Part shown: positions 20,321 to 29,151 of the stretch, piece by piece
How positions within the stretch are numbered: position 1 is the first letter of the stretch
How the letters are laid out: each line of letters opens with the position of its first letter
Assembly (NCBI GenBank): GCA_013214945.1
Contig: JABSRT010000016.1
Location: 1-64,000 of the forward strand
Length of the DNA stretch: 64,000 bases
Direction: 5' to 3'
Origin: Gammaproteobacteria bacterium
GTDB taxonomy: Bacteria > Pseudomonadota > Gammaproteobacteria > Enterobacterales > Psychrobiaceae
Position numbers and translations under genes: made by a program
The notes under the pieces: generated by a model
What the model was told of the DNA's origin: nothing
The model's input: only the letters and a program-made list of their open reading frames with translations
The model's database searches: none

Positions 20321-21370
20321 ATGAAAATGATTTTCCATCAAATTAGTACTGAAAGAGGATGTCAATCCTACCTAATTGGATGTAAAGAAACATGTGCTGC
20401 GATCATCATTGATCCGGAGGTTAGTCAGGTAGAACGTTATCTGGCTCTTGCGATACAAGATGGATTGATAATTCATTACCTTCTGGATACTCATACCCAT
20501 GCCGACCACTTCTCTGCAAGTCAAAGTCTTGCTCGTAAAATAGACGTTCCTATCATCATGCATCGCAACAGCGGGGCTCCTTTTGTCGATATGCGAGTAG
20601 ATGACGGGGAGATTATTATTGTGGGCGAATTAAGGTTGAGAGTCATGTACACGCCGGGACATACTGATGATTCGATATGCATTATATTGCCCGACCGTGT
20701 CCTGACCGGAGACACTCTGCTTATTGGCGCTACTGGTCGAACCGATCTTCCGACAGGAAACCCCGACCAATTATATGACAGCCTGTTTAATGGCTTACTT
20801 AAGCTAAACCCTACACTTAAAGTATATCCTGGGCACGATTACAAACATCGGGGACACTCTACTTTAGAACGTGAATTAGCTGAAAATCCTCGCTTGCAAA
20901 AGAAGAATCGTCGCGAGTTTATTGAACTCATGCAGACCTTAAATTTAAGTATGCCTACTCACCTGACTGAAGCGTTGCGTACTAATCTTAGCGGTGGCAA
21001 GACAGTGGAACAATTGATCTCTGAGGCTGCGGCCAAAGTGTCTTTCATGGCTATGGACGAGGTGCAAAAGCGAATCCAGTCCAGCGATCCTGATATTCTC
21101 CTGCTAGATGTACGTGAACATGATGCCTTTGAACAAGAGCATATTCCTGGTGCGATGTTTATTCCAAGAGGTCAGCTTGAATTACGGGTCAATAATCTAC
21201 TGACAGATCCTACTCAACGGATTGTGGTCTATTGTGAATTTGGAAAAATATCTACTCTTGCTGCCGCTACCCTTAGGGAAATGGGATTTAGTCGGGCTGT
21301 GGCACTTGATGGGGGGTTAAGAACCTGGAGGGAGGCAGGGTACTTCTTAGAGTCGGGAAATAAAAACTAA
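20321..21370 (+). CDS. metallo-beta-lactamase fold / rhodanese fusion (persulfide dioxygenase-like)
   Basis: A 349-residue two-domain cytosolic protein. Residues about 1-200 are a glyoxalase II/ETHE1-like metallohydrolase with DTHTHADHFSAS near residue 56, the later metal ligands in YTPGHTDDS and LTGDTLLIG, and PGHDYKHRGHST. After a linker, residues about 250-340 form a rhodanese domain with LLLDVREHDAFEQEHIPGA and the active Cys in the CEFGKIS loop. ETHE1-like enzymes oxidise glutathione persulfide and rhodaneses move sulfane sulfur, so a sulfide or persulfide role is inferred. It is convergent with the universal stress gene. Confidence 0.85.
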   Translation: MKMIFHQISTERGCQSYLIGCKETCAAIIIDPEVSQVERYLALAIQDGLIIHYLLDTHTHADHFSASQSLARKIDVPIIMHRNSGAPFVDMRVDDGEIIIVGELRLRVMYTPGHTDDSICIILPDRVLTGDTLLIGATGRTDLPTGNPDQLYDSLFNGLLKLNPTLKVYPGHDYKHRGHSTLERELAENPRLQKKNRREFIELMQTLNLSMPTHLTEALRTNLSGGKTVEQLISEAAAKVSFMAMDEVQKRIQSSDPDILLLDVREHDAFEQEHIPGAMFIPRGQLELRVNNLLTDPTQRIVVYCEFGKISTLAAATLREMGFSRAVALDGGLRTWREAGYFLESGNKN

Positions 21371-21446
21371 CTTTCTTAAATTCTATGGTAATCCTGTAGT
21401 GGTGCCACGGTACTGACTTGGTCAACGGAATAATTATGGTTGTCCC

Positions 21447-21475
21447 ATCTTTGTTTATCTTTGTTTATCTTTGTA
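21447..21475. repeat. short tandem repeat, 10-bp unit
   Basis: Nearly three copies of ATCTTTGTTT in the gap between two convergent genes. Noncoding; probably slippage-derived. Confidence 0.7.
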
Positions 21476-21561
21476 TTACAGGCATAAGTATTATTTGGGG
21501 GCATCTAGGAAATGGGGGCTAGTTATTGAACGTGATTATTCTAATTTTTAAGTGGGCCTGT

Positions 21562-22470
21562 CTAGGTAGGTACAAGATTATCAGGCTTGAGTGCCAGCAG
21601 ATCACAATTTATTTCATCAATGACGTGTTCAGCGGTGTGCCCCAATAGCGCTTCAGATAGACCCTGTCGGCTACAGGTTCCTAATACCACCAATTCAGCA
21701 TCAATATTTTTGGTAATTCGGGGGATCACATCATGTGACAATCCTTCCATAACATGTATGTTGTCTTGGTTAATCTGATATTGCCGAGCCATCTGGTCTG
21801 CTACCAATTGGTGTTGATGTTTGACCTCCTCATGGTCAACTTTGGAGTCAGTGTCGGGAGGGGTAATGTACATACTGATATCGCTCTCTAAATAGCAGTT
21901 GACCAAGTGATGCTCTGCCTGAAGCATCTGTGCAAGGAAGCGCGACTTCTTGAGGATTTCATTATTAAATGCCTGATTATTGTCTACATCAATAGCTGAC
22001 AATATACGGCCACCTTCACACCACGGTGCAGATTTTACCAGTAAGATTGGGCTGATACACTCCCGCAACAGATGCCAGTCAGTAGGTGTAATAAATAATG
22101 AACCAAGCTCGCTATGTCGCTTGGTTCCCTTCACCACCAGATCATAGTTATATTGGCTTACATGTTCAGCGATCGCTTGATGCTGACATTTATGCCAGCA
22201 GACCTCAGAGTTAACCTCCAGATCATGAAATGACAGTGAGCCTAGTTGCTCCTGGAGCCAGTATTGTTGTTCCCTGATAACACTTTCTTTTAGTTTACCG
22301 CCGTATTTTTTAGACAGGGAGGAAAATAAATTAAGCTCCTGATCATATATGATTAGCAGCACGGTTATTTGTGCTCCGACTTGGCGAGCCAAATGTGCAG
22401 CTTTGTGTAACTGTATATATTTTTTCTCTTCAGGCTCTATGACAACCAATATTTTCTTATATGTTTCCAT
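21562..22470 (-). CDS. tandem universal stress protein (UspE-like)
   Basis: About 302 residues with two UspA domains. The first starts KKILVVIEPEEKK; the second ends with the nucleotide-binding pattern VVLGTCSRQG...LLGHTAEHVI, which fits G-x-x-G-x9-G. UspE-type tandem proteins act in stress resistance and motility or adhesion. The Met at 22470 is chosen because GAGGGT precedes it at proper distance; an upstream in-frame Met lacks such a site. It converges on the MBL-rhodanese gene, and a decayed IS end lies just upstream. Confidence 0.85.
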   Translation of the reverse strand: METYKKILVVIEPEEKKYIQLHKAAHLARQVGAQITVLLIIYDQELNLFSSLSKKYGGKLKESVIREQQYWLQEQLGSLSFHDLEVNSEVCWHKCQHQAIAEHVSQYNYDLVVKGTKRHSELGSLFITPTDWHLLRECISPILLVKSAPWCEGGRILSAIDVDNNQAFNNEILKKSRFLAQMLQAEHHLVNCYLESDISMYITPPDTDSKVDHEEVKHQHQLVADQMARQYQINQDNIHVMEGLSHDVIPRITKNIDAELVVLGTCSRQGLSEALLGHTAEHVIDEINCDLLALKPDNLVPT

Positions 22471-22609
22471 ATACCCTCGTGCTTCGATGGGATCTATTGA
22501 GTCTAGTACAAAATTCAATAATTTTTTGGTAATTATTAAAAATATACCTTACAGATCTATTTTGTCGTAGTAACCCAGAATACCGTCTGCTTGGATAACT
22601 TTAACAAAG

Positions 22610-22885
22610 TGTAGTGGTCAACTAAATTTTGCTATCGTAGCCCATGATATAACTCGTTATTGAATGATCTGCTTGGTTAAAATTTTGATAGCCTACTTTA
22701 GTACCTATTCTGTTTTTATATTTCTAAAAAATCGCTCTATCCCAGCATTTTCCGTGACGGCTCATACTCTGCTTCATTTGGAAGCGCTATATTGTTTGAT
22801 GGAACTTCTTACTGGTGTAATGCATTCCTTGATCAGAGTAGAACATTACCCCCTTTGGCTGTCTTCTTTATTTATAGGCCACTCT
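22610..22885 (-). pseudogene. remnant of an IS3-family transposase 3' end with terminal repeat
   Basis: Translated on the minus strand in one frame, with several internal stops, the segment reads like the end of IS3-type OrfB: RRQPKGVMFYSDQGMHYTSK, KKFHQTI-stop-RFQMKQSMS, SRHGKCWDRAIF, then VGYQNFNQADHSITSYIMGY. These match the known YSDQGSHYTS, MKQSMSR-GNCWDN and GYQSF motifs. The left edge, TGTAGTGGTCAACTAAATTT at 22610-22629, looks like the terminal inverted repeat. The rest of the element is absent, so this is an old, inactive remnant. Confidence 0.8.
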
Positions 22886-23043
22886 GAGTTTGCATCTTAT
22901 TCTCTTCTGAATATCTGTTGCGTACGTATAAATTTTAAGCTAAGTTATTGTAGACCTACCAAAATTAAGCTAATTAAAAATGGAAAAATGACTACTTAAT
23001 AATTAACGGTAGTTTATTTTTAAGATATCTCCATGGGAGGGGT

Positions 23044-25812
23044 ATGTCTTCAGTCCGCTCAGCAATTAGGCTTCAGGATACAATCCTGTTCCGGTTATTT
23101 CTTGGTATGACAATGATTTATGTTGTATTGATTACTGCAACATACGGGGTTGTCGATTTTGTAGCCAAAGATTACCTTATTCATAAGAACAAGGAACTTA
23201 TTAATGAGACTGGCTCTCATTTAGTCGCAGAATTGTCCCGTCAGGTAAGCGTTGCTGAAACATTAACCCGTACTTTGGCCACGGTCGGCGCAAACTTGCC
23301 GAAAAATCCTGACCTGTTTCTAGATATTATCCCCAAAATTATAAATACCGAAGGTTATCATCAGTTTATCGCTGGTGGTGGGATCTGGCCTGAGCCTGAA
23401 ATATTTACCCCAGCAATAGAACGGCGCAGCTTTTTTTGGGGAAGGGATGGCGCTGGTCAGCTACAATATTTTGACCAGTATAACGACCCAAACGGTGCTG
23501 GTTATCATAACGAAGAATGGTATGTTCCTGCTCGATATAGTAGCCCTGGAGACTGTATCTGGTCAAAATCCTATATGGATCCTTACACTTTAGAACCAAT
23601 GGTTACCTGTACTGTCGCAATGTTTAACCAGCAAAAGTTTACCGGTAATGCTACCGTTGATATTAAATTAAAGCGATTACAAAAAAACTTGCACGACAGC
23701 AGCGCTAAACTCGGTGGTTATGCCTATGCGGTAGACCGCAATAATAAATTTTTATCTTTCCCTGACGACAAATTAACAAAAGAAACTAGCCGTAATGACA
23801 ATAACAATCTGGCGGCAGAGTACATAACGGTAACCGAACTGGCGAAAAAAAATAAAATTTTCAAACCGATTGCCGATATATTAAATGCCTTCAATTTGTC
23901 TCAGATGAATAGTGCTAAAGAAAACAATCAGCAAATCGCAGAAAAGATTGCGCAGGAAAGCTACCAAATATCGAGCAGTGAAGCCCAGCTAATTTCAGCT
24001 AACCTATTGGCATTGAAAAAAGAAATAAACTATCCGCAGGACACCTTAATTTCTGTGATCAATCAACAGGACCTGTTGCTTGGTGAGCCAGTGATCGTAT
24101 CGTTTTTCTTTATGCCGGAAACGATGTGGAAAATTATTGTGGTTACTCCTCTGCGTCTGGCTATAAGCGGTGCAGAAGATATGGCACACCAGATATTGTT
24201 ACTAATGGTAACAATAATAAGCATAAGCACAATCTTGGGTTTTATATTTTTTCGGCAACGTTTAACCGCTCCTATGTATCAGATGGTCAACCAATTACAG
24301 CGGACAGCTGCAGATAATACTGAGGCTCAACCTAAATTACTAGATGATAGTCGTCAGGATGAGTTTGGCTTGCTGGCCTATCACTTCAATCAGTCAACTC
24401 AGGCACTAGACCGCAATAATAAAAACCTGATATTACAGATTAAGGAGCGTAAGCAGGTTGAGCAACAATTTAAGCATCTGGCGTTGCATGATTCTTTAAC
24501 CAACTTACCTAACCGAGCGTTATTTCAAGACCGATTACATCAAGCAATAGCACAGGCGAAACGTAATCGTAGTAAATTTGCCGTATTTTTTATGGATCTT
24601 GATGGCTTCAAACTGATTAACGATACACAAGGTCATGAGATAGGAGATGAATTACTGAAAATAGTAGGCTTAAGAATATTAGCAACAAAGCGAAATGCAG
24701 ATACAGTTGCCCGTTTTGGCGGTGATGAGTTTGCATTTATAATAAACAAAGTGGAAAGTATTGATGATACGGCAATCTTTGCGCAGCGCTTAAATGAGCT
24801 TCTCCATACCCCAATGGTTATTCAAAATAAAAGTATCTCTATTAGTACTAGTATTGGCATTACTATCTATCCCGATGATGCGACTGATAGCAAGGGTTTG
24901 CTGCGTAATGCTGATATTGCAATGTATCAAGCTAAAGAGAGTGGGCGTAATACTACTCGTTTTTTCGTCAATGAAATGAATACTAAACTACAAAGATACA
25001 AACAGATATTAGCTGACTTAACCTCATCTTTGATTGATGATAATTTTGAACTATATTACCAACCACAATTCAAAATTGATAATAATAAGTTGGTCGGTGC
25101 CGAAGCACTAATCAGGTGGCATACTCCCGGAGAAGACATGATCCCACCGGCTCAGTTTATCCCGATTGCCGAGCAAAGTGGACTCATTAATGAGCTAGGA
25201 GACTGGGTGTTATCGCAGGCCTGCCGCCAGATAAAAATTTTTATCGACGCAGGAATACCGCCCATTAGAATAGCCATTAATATTTCTCCGGTGCAATTTC
25301 GAAGAAAAGACTTTCTTGTGCAAACGCTGACAATTCTTGAGCTATATAATGTACCTAGTCGTTATATTGAACTAGAGATTACGGAAGGCGCAATGATGTT
25401 TGATATCGACGAAGCCATTGTTACAATGCAAGCCTTGTATCAAGCAGGTTTTACGCTGTCGATTGATGATTTTGGCACTGGCTATTCTTCGCTGAGTTAC
25501 CTTAAGCGTTTCCCCATTCAAAAAATAAAGATTGATCGCAGTTTTATCGTGGACATTGAAAAAGATAGCGACAATAAAGCCATCACTACAGCAATCATTC
25601 AAATGGGACACTCATTGGGACTTCAAATTCTGGCAGAGGGAGTCGAAAATGAAGCACAGCTGCAATACCTTATAAACCAGGAATGTGACTTGATTCAGGG
25701 ACACTACAGTGGCAAAGCAATGGCCGCAGCAGAGTTCATTGAACGTTTTGGCGTTGTTGGATGTAAAACTGCTGAGCTCCCCTCATCATCAAAGCAGTAT
25801 AGTGAGGAATAG
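23044..25812 (+). CDS. membrane dCache-HAMP-GGDEF-EAL cyclic-di-GMP protein
   Basis: A 922-residue inner-membrane sensor. TM1 is near residues 20-42; a periplasmic dCache-like region spans about 43-375; TM2 is near 380-405; a HAMP-like linker follows. The diguanylate cyclase has RFGGDEF near residue 558 with an I-site RNAD five residues upstream. The EAL domain has EALIRW near 687, NISP, DDFGTGYSS, KIDRSFI and AEGVE. Both active sites look intact, so it may make and break c-di-GMP according to an unknown ligand. RBS GGGAGG is close to the ATG. Confidence 0.93.
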   Translation: MSSVRSAIRLQDTILFRLFLGMTMIYVVLITATYGVVDFVAKDYLIHKNKELINETGSHLVAELSRQVSVAETLTRTLATVGANLPKNPDLFLDIIPKIINTEGYHQFIAGGGIWPEPEIFTPAIERRSFFWGRDGAGQLQYFDQYNDPNGAGYHNEEWYVPARYSSPGDCIWSKSYMDPYTLEPMVTCTVAMFNQQKFTGNATVDIKLKRLQKNLHDSSAKLGGYAYAVDRNNKFLSFPDDKLTKETSRNDNNNLAAEYITVTELAKKNKIFKPIADILNAFNLSQMNSAKENNQQIAEKIAQESYQISSSEAQLISANLLALKKEINYPQDTLISVINQQDLLLGEPVIVSFFFMPETMWKIIVVTPLRLAISGAEDMAHQILLLMVTIISISTILGFIFFRQRLTAPMYQMVNQLQRTAADNTEAQPKLLDDSRQDEFGLLAYHFNQSTQALDRNNKNLILQIKERKQVEQQFKHLALHDSLTNLPNRALFQDRLHQAIAQAKRNRSKFAVFFMDLDGFKLINDTQGHEIGDELLKIVGLRILATKRNADTVARFGGDEFAFIINKVESIDDTAIFAQRLNELLHTPMVIQNKSISISTSIGITIYPDDATDSKGLLRNADIAMYQAKESGRNTTRFFVNEMNTKLQRYKQILADLTSSLIDDNFELYYQPQFKIDNNKLVGAEALIRWHTPGEDMIPPAQFIPIAEQSGLINELGDWVLSQACRQIKIFIDAGIPPIRIAINISPVQFRRKDFLVQTLTILELYNVPSRYIELEITEGAMMFDIDEAIVTMQALYQAGFTLSIDDFGTGYSSLSYLKRFPIQKIKIDRSFIVDIEKDSDNKAITTAIIQMGHSLGLQILAEGVENEAQLQYLINQECDLIQGHYSGKAMAAAEFIERFGVVGCKTAELPSSSKQYSEE

Positions 25813-25900
25813 AACGGGCGGGCTGAAAACAAAGCTTATGCCGCTGCGCTAATGGACATCACGATTGCTGTTATCGGCAGGCGATATTCATGTCGTTAGT

Positions 25901-26263
25901 TTAAATTAACACGACTAAAGATAAAGCGATGAAGGCCGGTAGTCCTTGAACAATGAGAATAGAGCGCTTAGCTGTAACGCCGCCATAAATTGCAGCCACT
26001 AATACACACAGTAAGAAAAATATTTGTACTTGCTGGCCAATAGCATGATTTGGGTGGGCTAACCCCCATATTAAGCCTGCAGATAGAAACCCATTATATA
26101 GCCCTAGATTTGCAGCTAAGGTTTTTGATGTTTGGGCATCTGCTTTAGACAGCCCAAAAACTTTTAATGCGCGTGGTTTGGTCCAAACAAACATTTCTAG
26201 CACTAAGATATAAATATGTTCAATGGCTACTAGCGCGACAAATATTAAAGGTAAGTAATCCAT
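25901..26263 (-). CDS. DUF1304 family membrane protein
   Basis: A 120-residue protein with four hydrophobic helices: residues about 3-23, 50-68, 76-95 and 100-120. The segments EHIYILVLEMF and NLGLYNGFLSAGL are typical of DUF1304, a small family of inner-membrane proteins of unknown function. It is convergent with the GGDEF-EAL gene and followed upstream by a gene-poor, repeat-bearing kilobase. The ribosome-binding site is weak. Confidence 0.8.
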   Translation of the reverse strand: MDYLPLIFVALVAIEHIYILVLEMFVWTKPRALKVFGLSKADAQTSKTLAANLGLYNGFLSAGLIWGLAHPNHAIGQQVQIFFLLCVLVAAIYGGVTAKRSILIVQGLPAFIALSLVVLI

Positions 26264-26352
26264 AAATTTTCTATTGAAAAAATAATTAAATCATATAGTA
26301 CTCATTAACAATCACTCAATAGATAATTTAATGCTATTGGCTATGTTGTACT

Positions 26353-26455
26353 AAAGTGTTGCCATTTGAACAGCAAGTCGCCGTAAATCCATCCGTGGAG
26401 GCTCTAGACCAGCATCCATGCTGCTCAAGCTTGCTTTATCAAACACCAACACTTT
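26353..26455. repeat. palindromic extragenic element with inverted ends
   Basis: Ends AAAGTGTTG and CAACACTTT are perfect complements, extended by TTTGA...GCAAG / CTTGC...TCAAA. Inside are two small palindromes, TCCATCCGTGGA and CAGCATCCATGCTG. About 103 bp, noncoding. It resembles dispersed extragenic repeats I associate with Shewanella-like genomes, but copies cannot be counted here. Confidence 0.6.
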
Positions 26456-26695
26456 CAATTAGTTGTGAAGCTAGCTACATTTAAGGTGAACAGAGCCAAT
26501 GCTATTAGTACTTTGATTAGTACTTTGATTCGGTCAGGTATATGTACCTCTATTACCCCTCTGTATTGTGCTCGTTTTATGTGATCCTAGAATTTATAGC
26601 CCTTAACTATTTTTATTCTGTCATGGTTGAAGTGGCACAATGAATCTATGAAAATATTAAACAATTACAAGGTAGAGCAACAAGTTGGTTATGGA

Positions 26696-26950
26696 TATAT
26701 AACCTGAGTACCGGATAAGAGATTTTACCCAATAACGCTCTTTTAGCCGCTATCAGCGTTGTTTTTACTCCCAATAGCCAGCTATTGATTCGTTAAAACG
26801 CCTTGCCTACAAGGATGTAGGTACTTGAGTTCTGCTTGGAGCAGAGAACTCGTGATATCCACTAAAATTTCGTCACTGGGAATTAACTTTGTTTGTATTA
26901 GTTTATTTTCATAGTGTTACAAAACATTTATCCAGAACTCAGGTTATATA
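26696..26950. repeat. MITE-like element with 23-bp terminal inverted repeats
   Basis: The 23 bases at 26696-26718 match the reverse complement of 26928-26950 at 21 positions; the core is TATATAACCTGAGT then GGATAA. The 255-bp interior has no gene but carries a hairpin GAGTTCTGCT/AGCAGAGAACTC at 26827-26851. This is the layout of a small non-autonomous transposable element. No clear target duplication was seen. Confidence 0.7.
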
Positions 26951-27276
26951 ATAACGAGCGTCTTAATCTGGGGATTGATGATATAACTCTCATTCAGAAA
27001 GAAGACTAATAAAAACTAAGTGCGACCAACTGAGCTCCATTAATAATGAGGAGATCACCATCCAAAGCTATCGTGGCGTGTGAAAGTCAGGGAATTAATC
27101 TTTGCGTTTACCTGGTTGACGCGCTGTCACTCAGCCCGTCAAAGGTGAGTTATCTCAGAGATCATAGACATACAAGCTAGGGCAAGATTTGACGATTTCA
27201 GATTTGGCCGATTAGGATAGGAACGCTCTAGGGTGACCGTTTACTAATGGTTACGGGCGTATAATAAGGACATTTT
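26951..27276. other. noncoding stretch upstream of mepA
   Basis: About 325 bases without an open gene or convincing RNA fold. The right end supplies the mepA ribosome-binding site AAGGAC. Nothing else could be supported. Confidence 0.4.
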
Positions 27277-28128
27277 ATGAAGCTAGGTCTTTTTTTTACT
27301 TTACTTACTGTGGTCATGGCACTGCCTGCCCATGCACATAACCAGCCAGCCAAAGATTTTTTTGGCGCTCAGAGTGACGGATCACATCAACGTGCTCGCC
27401 CTTATGGCTCTTATGCGAAAGGCTGCCTTGCGGGTGGCGAACAGCTTGCTGAAACGGGTCGTACTTGGCAGGCAATGCGTTTGTCACGTAATCGCAACTG
27501 GGCCCATCCGCGCACGGTTGATTTTGTGCAACGCCTCTCGCGCGACGCTAAACGCATTGGCTGGAATGGTTTGTATATTGGTGACATGTCGCAACCCCGT
27601 GGTGGGCCGATGTTATCGGGTCATCGATCTCATCAGGTGGGGCTTGACGTTGATATTTGGATGCTGCCGCCAACGGAGCTAAGCCTGTCGAAGAGTCAAC
27701 GCGAGAATATCAGTTCTATCTCTATGCGCCGTGATGGCGGGGCATTTGTGAACAACAAATGGACGCCGGAACATCACGCCATTATACGCGCCGCAGCTAA
27801 TGATCGAGAGGTTGCGCGAATTTTTGTCTTTCCTGGGGCTAAAGTACAGATGTGTAAAGATGAAAAAGGGGATCGCCGTTGGCTGCGAAAAATTCGGCCA
27901 TGGTACGGACATCATTACCATTTTCACGTGCGTCTGTCTTGCCCTAGTGGGGTGCGTGGCTGTGTCAATCAAGCGCCACCACCACCCGGTGATGGCTGTG
28001 CCGTTGCGCAGAGTTGGGTGAATGACATTCTGAACCCGGGTCCACCAAAACCAGCCGGACGCCCCAGAAGAGAATTAATACTTACCGACCTGCCGCATGA
28101 ATGCGCAAATGTTCTCAGTTCACGCTAA
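27277..28128 (+). CDS. mepA: penicillin-insensitive murein endopeptidase
   Basis: A 283-residue periplasmic LAS-type zinc endopeptidase that cuts D-Ala-mDAP cross-links. A signal peptide of about 20 residues ends at HAH. Zinc and catalytic residues are in GHRSHQVGLDVDIWML near residue 113 and in the C-terminal YGHHYHFHVRL near residue 208. Paired cysteines (CLAGG, CKDE, CPSG, CVNQ, CAVAQ) fit MepA disulfides. RBS AAGGAC is well placed. It stands alone downstream of the repeat-bearing gap. Confidence 0.95.
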   Translation: MKLGLFFTLLTVVMALPAHAHNQPAKDFFGAQSDGSHQRARPYGSYAKGCLAGGEQLAETGRTWQAMRLSRNRNWAHPRTVDFVQRLSRDAKRIGWNGLYIGDMSQPRGGPMLSGHRSHQVGLDVDIWMLPPTELSLSKSQRENISSISMRRDGGAFVNNKWTPEHHAIIRAAANDREVARIFVFPGAKVQMCKDEKGDRRWLRKIRPWYGHHYHFHVRLSCPSGVRGCVNQAPPPPGDGCAVAQSWVNDILNPGPPKPAGRPRRELILTDLPHECANVLSSR

Positions 28129-28217
28129 GCATTGTTCTAACCAATACAGCTTATGGCTGCGGGTCAAAAAGCAGTCGTGTCTGGCCAATTCAACCACAAA
28201 ATTGTGAGTAATACAGT

Positions 28218-28242
28218 TTCTAGCTAAAGCTTTTAGCTAGAA
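28218..28242. repeat. perfect 11-bp inverted repeat
   Basis: TTCTAGCTAAA and its complement TTTAGCTAGAA around GCT, between the convergent mepA and parvulin genes. No T-run follows on either strand, so it may be a processing or stability hairpin rather than a classical terminator. Confidence 0.65.
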
Positions 28243-28274
28243 GTTCTGTTGATCAAGCTTGTGAATATTTGAGT

Positions 28275-28553
28275 CTATGTTCTATAAAGCACTTTAATCA
28301 CATGCCAGCCATGTTTAGTTTTGACTAGCATTGGGGTGGAAATTTCTCCGGTAAAGCATGCTTTATCAAAAGCGGGAACCATGCTTCCTTTTTTGAATTC
28401 GCCTAAGCTTCCTCCATTTTTACCCGACGGGCAGCTGGAGTGTTTTTTAGCAAGGGTTTGAAATTTAGCGCCCTTTTTAAGTTTGGCTAAAATGTCCTCG
28501 GCTTGCTCTTTGTGTTTAACTAAAATATGTAACGCTGCTGCTGTTCTTGCCAT
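28275..28553 (-). CDS. ppiC: parvulin-type peptidyl-prolyl isomerase
   Basis: A 92-residue single-domain cytosolic parvulin. It begins [17 protein letters not shown], has [22 protein letters not shown], and ends [10 protein letters not shown]. It has no signal peptide and no chaperone domain, the layout of E. coli PpiC (93 residues). It is transcribed away from a DUF3817 gene in the same direction, 40 bases apart, with mepA converging on the other side. Confidence 0.93.
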   Translation of the reverse strand: MARTAAALHILVKHKEQAEDILAKLKKGAKFQTLAKKHSSCPSGKNGGSLGEFKKGSMVPAFDKACFTGEISTPMLVKTKHGWHVIKVLYRT

Positions 28554-28593
28554 AATAATCTAAGCCACTAGCCAACTATAAATAATTGCCAGA

Positions 28594-28884
28594 TTATACG
28601 CTAGTTGGCTTTTGTGATACCAGTTGTCGACTCAAGAAAAACTCCACTGCAATAAAAGCGAAAGGTACAATTGAGGCGGCGAATAAAGATAAATGGGTGA
28701 CTAACGACCATTTTTGTTGGCGCGATACCCCCGAAAACAACAAGATGTAGAGCATGAATAATACGCCGTGCAACATGCCCAGTTGAGACACAAAGTCGCG
28801 GCTTATAAAGCCAAGCGTAACACTCAGTATTGCTAAATAAGAACAGCCTTCGAGCATACTAACGACACGAAAAAATCTAAGCAT
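28594..28884 (-). CDS. DUF3817 family membrane protein
   Basis: A 96-residue protein with three hydrophobic helices. The N-terminus FFRVVSMLEGCSYLAIL and the middle GMLHGVLFMLYILL are the DUF3817 signature (integral membrane proteins of the YdzA type). Function is unknown. It may share a transcript with ppiC, 40 bases downstream. Confidence 0.8.
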   Translation of the reverse strand: MLRFFRVVSMLEGCSYLAILSVTLGFISRDFVSQLGMLHGVLFMLYILLFSGVSRQQKWSLVTHLSLFAASIVPFAFIAVEFFLSRQLVSQKPTSV

Positions 28885-29151
28885 TGATATAACCTGTGGA
28901 ATTTAAAGCAGCATTATCCAATGATCAATAAACGGGGTCAAGAACGAACAAAAAAGAAGGGGCACTTACAAGTAAGCTATTGATTTTATTCGAGGTTAGC
29001 TTTGTGGTGAGATGGCTTAATATGAGCGTGAGGCTTTAACAAGGATGTCTTAGAGTGGTGGTTAAACCCATTGTGCCACTTAAGTCGTCGTTCTTTAAAT
29101 TAAGTTACTTGATGACGCACTTAATTAGGAAACAAAGCCTATAATTAATTT

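Noticed and set aside
22664-22999. 111-codon plus-strand frame
   Set aside because: It runs antisense to the IS3-family transposase remnant and has no ribosome-binding site or family resemblance.
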